Source: Symbiodinium sp. CCMP2592 | Lineage: Eukaryota; Sar; Dinophyceae; Suessiales; Symbiodiniaceae | Length of the DNA: 64,000 bases | Direction of reading: 5' to 3' | NCBI GenBank assembly: GCA_905221615.1 | Contig: CAJNDT010006158.1 | Coordinates: 124,001 to 188,000 of the forward strand | Part shown: positions 57,013 to 64,000 of the stretch, piece after piece | How positions within the stretch are numbered: the first letter of the stretch is position 1 | Layout of the letters: each line of letters begins with the position of its first letter | Program-made: the position numbers and the translations under genes | Notes under the pieces: generated by a model | Seen by the model: the letters and a program-made list of their open reading frames with translations, nothing else | Database searches by the model: none | What the model was told of the DNA's origin: nothing

Positions 57013-57109
57013 GAACACTAAGGTACCAAGAGCCTACCAAGTGGGCTGGCAGTGGGGGCCAGAAGTGGCGCTACTTCGGAATTTCAAAGTTAAACATACG
57101 CATAGCCTA

Positions 57110-57283
57110 TAGTAGAAGCCAGAAAGTTGCAGCTTGGCCTCAGGCTAAACCCTAAACCCCAGAACCCCTAAGCCCCTAAATCCCTAAACCCTAAACCCCT
57201 AAACCCCTTAACCCCTAAACCCTACTTGTACTTTGCCTGAAGGGCCCGAGGATAATGATGTTCCAACTTTCTGGCTTCTACTA
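57110..57283. mobile_element. FB-J interrupted by a telomere-like array
   Basis: Perfect 20-bp ends TAGTAGAAGCCAGAAAGTTG / CAACTTTCTGGCTTCTACTA, but the centre holds CCCTAAA repeats (57143-57226) instead of the usual short AT-rich loop. Confidence 0.9.
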
Positions 57284-57564
57284 CACACTATACGTACTTA
57301 GAAAACCCGCTGATGACCCGGAACCCCACATCATTCCGAAACTCTTGGCCCTATCCTTGTCTCTAGACCATAAAGCAATGTGTTTGGCGAGGGTAGAGCC
57401 CAGGAAACCTAAACCACAACCAATTTCATCTCACATTTTCTAAGCCCCGAACAAGATATTAAAAGATCCTCCAATCTTGAAGCCCGAACTCTATGAAAAC
57501 AACAGCAGGGAACCCCTACATCACCCCTAAACCCGAAGCCACAAACCCTCTGCAAGGCCATAAT

Positions 57565-57692
57565 CCAAGGGTAAAGGGAGGGACCCTTAATAAGGACCCC
57601 TAGGTATATACCCTTAATAGAGCCATTATATACCCATTATAAAACCCGTTTTTAGGTTAGGGGTCCCCACTAAGGGTCCCTCCTTTTCCCCC
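57565..57692. mobile_element. Foldback, family FB-K
   Basis: CCAAGGGTAAAGGGAGGGAC ... GTCCCTCCTTTTCCCCCTAA. Confidence 0.9.
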
Positions 57693-57840
57693 TAAACCCT
57701 AAACCCTCTACCCTTATAGAATCCCTATAGATCCCTTTAAAGGAAGCCTAAGAGCCCATAAAGGGCGACCCTTTCAAACATCGTTCAGACTTCGAGGAAG
57801 CCCTAGCAGGACCGGAGGCCCCGATACCCGAAGCCAGACT

Positions 57841-58013
57841 CATGGGTAGTTATAATAAGGGTTCCTTTAAGGGTTCCTTTAAGGGTTCCTTTAAGGGTTC
57901 TATAGGATTTAGGGTTTATGGGTAGTTATAATTGGGGTTATAAGTCCCTTAATAGGATCTATAACTATAGTTGCCCCACTTATAACTCCACTTCTAACTA
58001 CCCATGAACCTCC
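57841..58013. mobile_element. Compound FB-H
   Basis: CATGGGTAGTTATAATAAGG, four TAAGGGTTCCTT units and a telomere-like word, then a complete FB-H from 57921 (ATGGGTAGTTATAATTGGGG ... ACTACCCATGAACCTCCAGG). Same architecture as the compound FB-D at 7945. Confidence 0.85.
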
Positions 58014-58148
58014 AGGCACACTCAGACTCCAGGAAGTCGTATCTAAACCACGTAGGACCATTAAACCATTACATTCAAAGCAAACCCTAAAACCCCCCGG
58101 AATGCTGCACTAGAGACGCTGTTACCGCCTTAGGAACACCACACACCC

Positions 58149-58254
58149 TACGGTTGATGATATAAATCCTGCATGACCCATAATAAGGAATATACCATAC
58201 TTCCCATAGTTTAGGGTCCTTAAGGTCATGCAGGATTTGTATCATCAACCGTAT
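58149..58254. mobile_element. Foldback, family FB-F
   Basis: TACGGTTGATGATATAAATC ... GATTTGTATCATCAACCGTA. Confidence 0.95.
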
Positions 58255-58357
58255 GAACAATCAACCCTGGAATCTAAACCCAATAAACCCAGTAACATAA
58301 GCCTTAAATTCTGAACCGACACCCTACTTCCGCCTTTTAAACTCCCAAATCCTCCAC

Positions 58358-58446
58358 GTACCTTTATAGTAAGTACTTAAGCCTGAAAGGGGTCCCTATA
58401 TAGGTACTTTAAGGCCTAAGTATATACTATATGGACACATGGCGCC
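58358..58446. mobile_element. Foldback, family FB-Q
   Basis: GTACCTTTATAGTAAGTACTT ... AAGTATATACTATATGGACAC. Confidence 0.85.
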
Positions 58447-58511
58447 GTATACCCTAAACCCTAAACCCTACCCTTATGATACCCTTAAGGGAACCCTTAA
58501 AGGAACCGCTA

Positions 58512-58612
58512 TATGGGAGTTTCCGAAACTAGGGGTCCCTTATTTAGGGGTCCTTATAATAAGGATCCTACTATTTAGAGTACTATATTAGGGTCCCCTA
58601 TTTTCGGAAACT
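58512..58612. mobile_element. Foldback, family FB-D
   Basis: ATGGGAGTTTCCGAAACTAG ... CCCTATTTTCGGAAACTC. Confidence 0.95.
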
Positions 58613-58650
58613 CTAAACCCTAAACCCTTTATAGAAACCGTATGGATCCC

Positions 58651-58887
58651 TTAAAGAAACCCTTTAAAGGATCCCCCTACTTTTGGAAACCCCCCATATG
58701 GACACATGGAGCCGTAGGGACTCTGGGGATGCAAACGCCACAGCGGGCGCTGCCGGTCCCCCGGCCAAGAGCGCGCGCAGGACAAAAGCGCGGTCCTGGA
58801 GGCTGGGAGCAGGCGCTTTGAGGGTTTTATAGGTTTTTTTTTTTTGAACGCCTTTTTCCGTCCGCCAGTGCCGCTGCAGCTAAACAT
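58651..58887 (-). CDS. 78-aa basic ORF
   Basis: True ATG: MFSCSGTGGRKKAFKKKKPI..., Lys run from an A12 homopolymer, ends in FB-D-derived codons (GGFPKVGGSFKGFL). Weak. Confidence 0.27.
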   Translation of the reverse strand: MFSCSGTGGRKKAFKKKKPIKPSKRLLPASRTALLSCARSWPGDRQRPLWRLHPQSPYGSMCPYGGFPKVGGSFKGFL

Positions 58888-58974
58888 CCGTTTTATAGGG
58901 TTTTAGGGTTTAAGGTTTAGAGCTTTAGGGTTTTAGGGTTTAGAATTTTGAAATTTTAGGGTTTTGGGTTTGAA

Positions 58975-59042
58975 CCAAACCCCCCAAAGTGGGTAACACA
59001 ATGGCCCCAAACTTATAAAAGGCTAGTTTTACACATGGTTTT
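58975..59042. mobile_element. FB-E, decayed
   Basis: CAAACCCCCCAAAGTGGGTA ... TTTTACACATGGTTTTAAGG; arms only partly paired. Confidence 0.55.
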
Positions 59043-59239
59043 AAGGTTTAAGGTTGAGGCTTCACAGAGACTCGAAAGCCCTTCAACTAAGGAATGTACC
59101 TTACATTGTATTACCCTAGGGATCTAAGAGCTCATATATTATATAAGGCTTTTGGGTGCAAAGACCATACTATATAAGGCTTTTGGGCTATGTTGTTCCC
59201 CAGGGTTAGGGACCGTACTAGAACTTAAAGTATGTGCCT

Positions 59240-59485
59240 TTAAGCGATATTGGCAGGTCTGGGTTTAGGGTCTAGTGAAGCTGTTGAGGCGGGTGGCTCC
59301 CAGGTTTGGCTGAGGCTCTCGGCTTTCTTAATTGTCCAGTATCTCATAGTTGGGCAACTAAACCTTAGACTTTGATACCCTGAACCCTGAACCCTAAAAC
59401 CAAAAAAACCCAAAACCCAAAACCCTAAAACCCTAAACCCTAAAACCCGGACTGCACAAGGATTACAGTACCCCCGACAAGCCAC
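59240..59485 (-). CDS. C-terminal exon candidate
   Basis: Useful part is YQSLRFSCPTMRYWTIKKAE..., SQTWEPPASTASLDPKPR to TAA at 59240; the N-terminal third is telomere-derived (VLGFRVLGFWVLGFFGFRV). Confidence 0.3.
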   Translation of the reverse strand: MACRGYCNPCAVRVLGFRVLGFWVLGFFGFRVQGSGYQSLRFSCPTMRYWTIKKAESLSQTWEPPASTASLDPKPRPANIA

Positions 59486-60184
59486 AAGCAGTTAGTCTGT
59501 CTGCTTGGGCCGACTCGCTGCGAAGATTCGGACTCTCTCTTCCACGCAAGCTGGTCGTAGACTCAGAACCCAACCCTAAACCCTAAACCTAAATCCCGAA
59601 TCAAGCCTAAACTTCTAGACTGCAACCTTACCCCTGAACTCTATTCAGCTTCCCTGTCCAGTACCTTTCCGTGTGTAGTCCTGGGGTAACACCGGGTTTA
59701 TTAAGGTGAACCAGCGGGATGATCAAGCAACCCAAAAAGGTAACAGCACGCGTGAGAGAAGCTCAACCCCAGCGGGAGGCATAATACAAGTACATGGTTA
59801 AAGGTTACCAGTACGTACTCTGCAGCTAGATCAGAACTGCCTCGCCTTTGTTTTGTATGTCAAATGTAAGACAACCTCAGTCTGAAGCAGCGTCCTCGTA
59901 GACGCTACAGTCCGGACGCACGACAGTCTTAAAGCCCAAACCCACACCCCTTAACTGCTGAAGCCCTAAATCCTATAAACTCCTGAAGCCCCAAAATGCC
60001 TAGAGACCTGAGTCTAAAGAGCAACTACCTTGCATGCAGGATTATTGGGCTGTTGGAGAAGAGTATTCTCCGAGGTTGCAGGGGCTTGGGTTGCACCGGC
60101 TTTCGTAAGGGTTGTCTGGGCTTGTGTTTATAAGCTTTCAAACAAGGTTTCAAAACTAACCCTCAAACATGCACGTCTTCAACA

Positions 60185-60412
60185 TCAGCAACCATTTGGA
60201 GCGTGTAGGGTGGGTGAAGACTCCACAATCGTTAGCCCGGAACCTCTGCAACTCTCCGATGTCCTTTGGACGCCTTTTTTCTCACTTCCAAGACGCCAGC
60301 ACAGCCATGAAGTTGTGCTCGATCCACCACATCAGCCAGGCAAAGACGACGGCGAAAACCAGAAAAACGACTGCGCCACTGAGGCTCCCCTGATAGGCCT
60401 TCGGATTCAGGG
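60185..60412 (-). CDS. Membrane-protein exons with a 40-nt intron
   Basis: Exon 60286-60412 (LNPKAYQGSLSGAVVFLVFA..., AWLMWWIEHNFMAVLASW) carries a ~20-residue hydrophobic span rich in Val/Phe/Trp, a convincing transmembrane helix. Donor AA|GTGAGA, intron 60246-60285 (40 nt, ends GTTGCAG), exon 60185-60245 (GSGLTIVESSPTLHAPNGC-stop TGA) in phase. This suggests that the 139-codon plus-strand frame at 60030-60449 is a shadow. Confidence 0.48.
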
Positions 60413-60969
60413 CTGTTCAAGGCATGGGGTCATGTACGAACCTGATTAAGGAACCCTGGCCCTTGTCCCCAAATGCAGTAGGCTTCACGCTATAAGGAAC
60501 CGCCCCAAAAAAAAAACAGGGTTACGAAATCAGGTTCATTTACTATGGGATCAAGGGCTCAGGGTCGTAGGGTGTAGATTAGGGCCTTGCGTGCTGTTTC
60601 GGAACATGGTAAGTGCTGCTTGCTGATTGTCGTCTTTGGTTCGGCCACACTGCCCAAAACCCGAAACCCTAAAGCCGAAACCCTAAACGCTAAACCCTAA
60701 AAACTCAGCCATTTAAGATCTGTCTCCTAAGCTAAACAGCCAAAAGCACTCTTGCCCAAACCGTAAACGTCTAATACTACACTGCTTGCCAACTCCAACC
60801 CAAAAGACGGTTTAGGCTTTAGATGGCTTTAGGGTATGACAATCAATGGCCTCACTTGATCTCGGGTGAGGATCTAGGATTGTACACGTGTTTTGGGTTT
60901 ACATCGATCCGGTAGGAATTTAGACTCGAGTGCTGCTATCGTTTGGGTTTGTTTTAGTCCTGCAACTGC

Positions 60970-61068
60970 AACTGCTGCTGCTGCTGCTACTACTACTACT
61001 ACTGCTATTACTGCTACTGCTACTACTGCTACTACTGCTACTACTGCTACAACAACTACTGCTACTAT

Positions 61069-61130
<62 letters not shown>

Positions 61131-61140
61131 TTACTACTTA
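60970..61140. repeat. CTG/CTA triplet array
   Basis: Interrupted CTGCTACTACTACT repeats; poly-Leu, poly-Thr and poly-Ser frames here are repeat translations. Confidence 0.95.
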
Positions 61141-61219
61141 CAATTAGCCCCCCCACCCCCCTACCGACTACCTGGCGACTAAACCCGTTATCATCATCAT
61201 CATCATCATCATTGCTGGT

Positions 61220-61255
61220 ATTGGGCTACAACATCACGAAAGTACTACAGGTACC
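61220..61255. repeat. Flank motif M, left copy
   Basis: ATTGGGCTACAACATCACGA + AAGTACTACAGGTACC, matched by ATTGGACTACGACATCACAA... at 63911-63946, same orientation, outside the second LTR-like repeat. Confidence 0.75.
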
Positions 61256-61307
61256 ATGCAAAATGGATGTGCTCTGCAAGAGTACAGCATCATGCAACCG
61301 CCCCCCC

Positions 61308-61488
61308 TTGAGATGTAACCTGGGCATGTATCCCCTCGCAGAAGTGTACAGGAACACAAGCAGCACAGGAGTCTTGTTTCCTACAGGCGCACAGCTGTAA
61401 TCGTACTCTGCTAGAACCTTGAGCAACAGGCATGGATACGTGCAAATGATACGTGAAACAGACAGTCACCTTGACGTGTAACATCAGT
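61308..61488 (-). repeat. LTR-like direct repeat, 3' copy
   Basis: 181 bp, from TTGAGATGTAACCTGGGC to TGTAACATCAGT; about 90% like 63698-63877, same orientation, bracketing the gag region. Confidence 0.75.
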
Positions 61489-61695
61489 TTTGCAACCAGG
61501 CACAAATTTACAAACACGTAGAACTGCAAGGCCGTGAAGTCGGCACTCAGCTTGCCTGTTGTGAAACTCAAGCGAATTGATCGCGGAGTAAGAAGAGCTA
61601 CGAGACTGTGACTTACGAAAATTGAAAAATTCTCAGCCTCGAGACAGCGGATATCAGAACACGCACACACACGAAACGCAAACGGATCTTCGGTT

Positions 61696-62203
61696 CTAAC
61701 TCAAAATTGAAAAGTTAGCCAACTGGATCCAGTTCCCTCTCCAGTAGGAAAGTGTACTGTAAAAGTTGTAGAGCATTCCCTTCAATAGGGAGTCTTCTGG
61801 TGATCCCACCTTCCCACGACTAGGGTTGGAAGATTTGACTGGAACCGAGGTACGGCTCTCGAGTCCACCAGGAAGAATCTTAAAGACAGTTCTACCCTTC
61901 CAAGGCTTAGAAACCTTGGCAGACGGATCTTCAGAAGTTTTCCAATCGTCGTTCTCTGTCTTGATCTCGTCCTTGGAGAACTCCATGATCGTCTCGCGGT
62001 TCGCGTCCAGGAACTCCACAGGAATCGGCGAAGTGGTGTCCTTTGGGGGCATACTTGATTTTCCTCATCTTCTTGTGACTTCGTGCAAGCTCCATCTTCG
62101 CTTCATCTATCACCCACTCATCATCCATAGCATAGGCATGTTCTTCGGGTATTTCTTCCCGAGAAAGAGTCTCCCTTGAACTGCTGATGGAAGCCAAGCT
62201 CAT
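61696..62203 (-). pseudogene. Post-gag region of LTR element, broken
   Basis: Frame 62203-61931 (EEHAYAMDDEWVIDEAKMEL, ARSHKKMRKIKYAPK) and frame 62052-61696 (PVEFLDANRETIMEFSKDEI) meet at KYAPK/MPPK, so a one-base shift separates them. Resembles the segment after nucleocapsid in dinoflagellate copia polyproteins. No protease DSG-type site, integrase or reverse transcriptase is present before the 3' repeat. Confidence 0.5.
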
Positions 62204-62287
62204 AGTGCGAGAAGTAGGGTGGTGCTCTGAGAGGCATCAGCGATCTGGGCATGAATCGCTCCTTCCATCCTTGTCCTTGCCTTTGCC

Positions 62288-62812
62288 TTATGCTTTCTTT
62301 CCTTTCTTGCCCTTGCCTTTGGCTGCGTAGGACTCCTTTGTGTTGTCCCAGGACCACTCATCCCAGAATGTGTCCTGCCATTGCCAATGGGCTTGCCAGG
62401 CGTCAGGATTCTGAGGCTGATCGTTTGCAAGGTTGGACTTGCCCTTCTTCCGCTTGAAGAAACGCTTTCCACCAGATCCTTTGCCACCTTTGCGCTTGCC
62501 TTTGAAGCCGTGCTTCATCTTTCGTCCTTGAAAACGACGCTGGAACCAAGAAAAGTTCTCATCGTCACAGATCCAGAATGCATCGAATGCATCTTCATCC
62601 GCTTCAAGGAAACCTTCGGCACCATCCTCTTCATCCTCGACCCAATATCCTTCACAATCATCCAGGTAGCCCTCGTCGATGACCAAGAAAGTCTTTCGAC
62701 CACCATGACCAGAAGGTGCGAGGAGAGGATTGTCCACTGTAGCTTTTGTTGTGCAGAACACCTCCAGGTAGACCTTTCTGAGCTCAGCCAATCGATAGTC
62801 CGCCCAGTGGTC
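62288..62812 (-). pseudogene. Gag C-terminal (nucleocapsid-like) part
   Basis: Continues the gag reading in another frame from about 62812: AELRKVYLEVFCTTKATVDN, an acidic stretch (YWVEDEEDGAEGFLEADED), a WFQRRFQGRK motif and a Lys/Gly-rich basic region, then Trp/Gln-rich tail to TAG. Typical of Symbiodinium copia-like gag. The junction with the capsid part is a single-base frameshift. No CCHC knuckle seen; RNA binding would be through the basic tract. Confidence 0.65.
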
Positions 62813-63518
62813 GATTCCTGTGTGCCATCAATGATGTCAGCACCTGCCGCTGATCCTGCGTTAGGTCGGACAGAGAGACGAAGATGAGGGCAACCAAATT
62901 GGCCGTAATGGGAATCGTTCTGGCATGTTGGTCACGAAGGCGTTCATTGGCTCTTTCCATTGCTTCTTCTGGAGTTATCGTCTGCTGTTCTTCGGCTGGG
63001 AGATTTGTGATAAAGGCTCTGACCTCTGCATTGGCAGGATCCGTGATTGGTATATAGGTGCCATTCCAGGCTTCCTGCATTCTCTGCATCGACAGCTGAA
63101 ACCTGGCAATCCAACGAAGCATGTCTCCATGTCCACGGTGCATGTTCATGAACTGCTGGAAGCGGTAGAGGAAAACATTGGCCGCTCCTTTCACGAACAA
63201 AGGACGTAGAAAGCTCTCGAAGTATTTCACTCCGTTGGTGGGATCCTTCAGGCGATCTCTGTCAAGAAGCCTTTTGTGAATAACTGCTTCTCCTTCCAAA
63301 CGGTTCCGCAATGCTGGTCCACGCTTGTCTGGGTCAAGCTCAGTGATGTCACACCAGTCGTCTATTGCATCTTCGTAGGCAAACCAGCTACTTCGTCCAT
63401 CGTATGATGGCGGTACTTTTGTGGTCACCTGCTGAAGGGCAGATAGGCGATGTAGCTCATTGAGATGACGCTGATTTTTCACATAAGACTCCGTAGTTCT
63501 GAGAGAGGTATTCTTCAT
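62784..63518 (-). CDS. gag: Gag capsid-like protein, copia-type retroelement
   Basis: 244 residues from a true ATG. Residues ~20-80 hold the conserved start of the dinoflagellate retroelement gag (ELHRLSALQQVTTKVPPSYD, WFAYEDAIDDWCDITELDPD, RGPALRNRLEGEA); residues ~100-190 are helical and capsid-like (FLRPLFVKGAANVFLYRFQQ; MLRWIARFQLSMQRMQEAWN). Structural protein of an LTR retrotransposon; no enzymatic domain. Ends early at TGA because of the shift at ~62812. Confidence 0.75.
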   Translation of the reverse strand: MKNTSLRTTESYVKNQRHLNELHRLSALQQVTTKVPPSYDGRSSWFAYEDAIDDWCDITELDPDKRGPALRNRLEGEAVIHKRLLDRDRLKDPTNGVKYFESFLRPLFVKGAANVFLYRFQQFMNMHRGHGDMLRWIARFQLSMQRMQEAWNGTYIPITDPANAEVRAFITNLPAEEQQTITPEEAMERANERLRDQHARTIPITANLVALIFVSLSDLTQDQRQVLTSLMAHRNRPLGGLSIG

Positions 63519-63697
63519 CTCTCTCTTAGTAATCTTCGGGCGCAGCAGAATAGCTAGCCATGGCTGTATCCTTGGAACGAGCCCCGGGAAAGAACTCTTC
63601 CGGTTATCTCCACCAAAGTGCAGTGTACCGGAGAAGCTCTCCGGTCACCTTCACCTGGGTGAAGCACACCGGGTATCCCGGGAGCTCCGCTACCACG

Positions 63698-63877
63698 TTG
63701 AGATGTAACCTGGGCGTGTATCCCCTCGCAGAAGCGTACAGGAACACAAGCAGCACAGGAGTCTCTTTTCCTATAGGCGCACAGCTGTAGTCGTACTCTG
63801 CTAGAACCTTGAACACAGGCATGGACACATGCAAATGATACGTGAAACAGACAGTCACGTGGATGTGTAACATCAGT
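63698..63877 (-). repeat. LTR-like direct repeat, 5' copy
   Basis: 180 bp partner of 61308-61488, upstream of gag on the minus strand. Outer end runs into a C11 tract and motif M (63911-63946). Confidence 0.75.
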
Positions 63878-63946
63878 GCTTCACCCCCCCCCCCAACAGC
63901 GGTGGTTCGCATTGGACTACGACATCACAAAAGTACTGTAAATACC

Positions 63947-64000
63947 GACGACAACTACTACAACAACTACCACTACTACTGTTACTGCTACTGCTACTGC
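63947..64000. repeat. CTA/CTG/CAA triplet array, cut by window end
   Basis: ACAACTACTACAACAACTAC... CTGCTACTGC, same type as 60970-61140. Confidence 0.9.

Noticed and set aside
60030..60449. 139-codon plus-strand ORF
   Set aside because: A minus-strand frame over the same DNA has a transmembrane helix and in-phase splice sites; composition favours minus.
60930..61400. 156-codon poly-Leu ORF and poly-Ser/poly-Thr frames
   Set aside because: Translation of the CTG/CTA triplet array.
61226..61670. Minus-strand ORFs inside the LTR-like repeats
   Set aside because: Same frames recur in both repeat copies with stops in different places; no protein recognised.
1..64000. Dinoflagellate spliced-leader relics (CCGTAGCCATTTTGGCTCAAG), tRNA or rRNA genes
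   Set aside because: Looked for while reading; none seen. A covariance-model search was not possible.

Overview
The window looks like nuclear DNA of a dinoflagellate, probably close to Symbiodiniaceae. Three things point there: (1) a minus-strand gene at 18121-19693 with an N-terminal ubiquitin-like segment followed by ten 41-residue RCC1-like repeats, a family expanded in dinoflagellates; (2) a copia-type gag of the Symbiodinium kind at 62288-63518; (3) telomere-like TTTAGGG/CCCTAAA runs scattered through the whole window in both orientations. No rRNA, tRNA, CRISPR array, prokaryotic operon or spliced-leader remnant was recognised.

Layout. 1-2510 is repeat DNA: TA/CATA microsatellites, a ~70-bp satellite of about 21 copies, a CGGCGCA-rich block and an 8-bp minisatellite. 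From 2.7 to 60.7 kb there are small open segments separated by two kinds of spacer: (a) foldback elements of roughly 60-220 bp with terminal inverted repeats and AT-richer centres, in at least 15 sequence families named here FB-A, FB-B and so on; and (b) telomere-like arrays. From 60.9 kb to the end there is a triplet array, then a gag-only LTR-like element between two ~180-bp direct repeats, then another triplet array.

Main result. In the UBL-RCC1 gene a 115-bp foldback at 19432-19546 lies exactly between two in-frame coding blocks. It begins GT, ends AG, has 13-bp terminal inverted repeats and is flanked by a duplicated GTTC; removing it joins the conserved reading frame. This is the structure expected of an introner (a transposable element that creates an intron). 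At about fifteen other places foldbacks of other families can also be read as GT-AG or GC-AG introns that keep one frame open, often to a stop codon. Telomere-like arrays can be read the same way (for example 9204-9733).

Caution for all genes other than UBL-RCC1 and gag: they were found by reading frames and splice signals by eye, with no homologue recognised. In DNA of this composition a 25-40 codon open frame is common by chance, and splice sites can be chosen among several, so each such call is weak alone; the confidence values reflect that. Stretches not listed (for example 2510-2750, 10330-10960, 11640-12080, 13140-13610, 16600-17190, 18000-18120, 21760-22420, 24540-25060, 28540-28980, 38600-39000, 46450-47350, 47810-48160, 48640-49180, 50670-51660, 55020-55300, 59490-60180, 60450-60960) show only telomere-like fragments, isolated foldback halves or nothing I can name.
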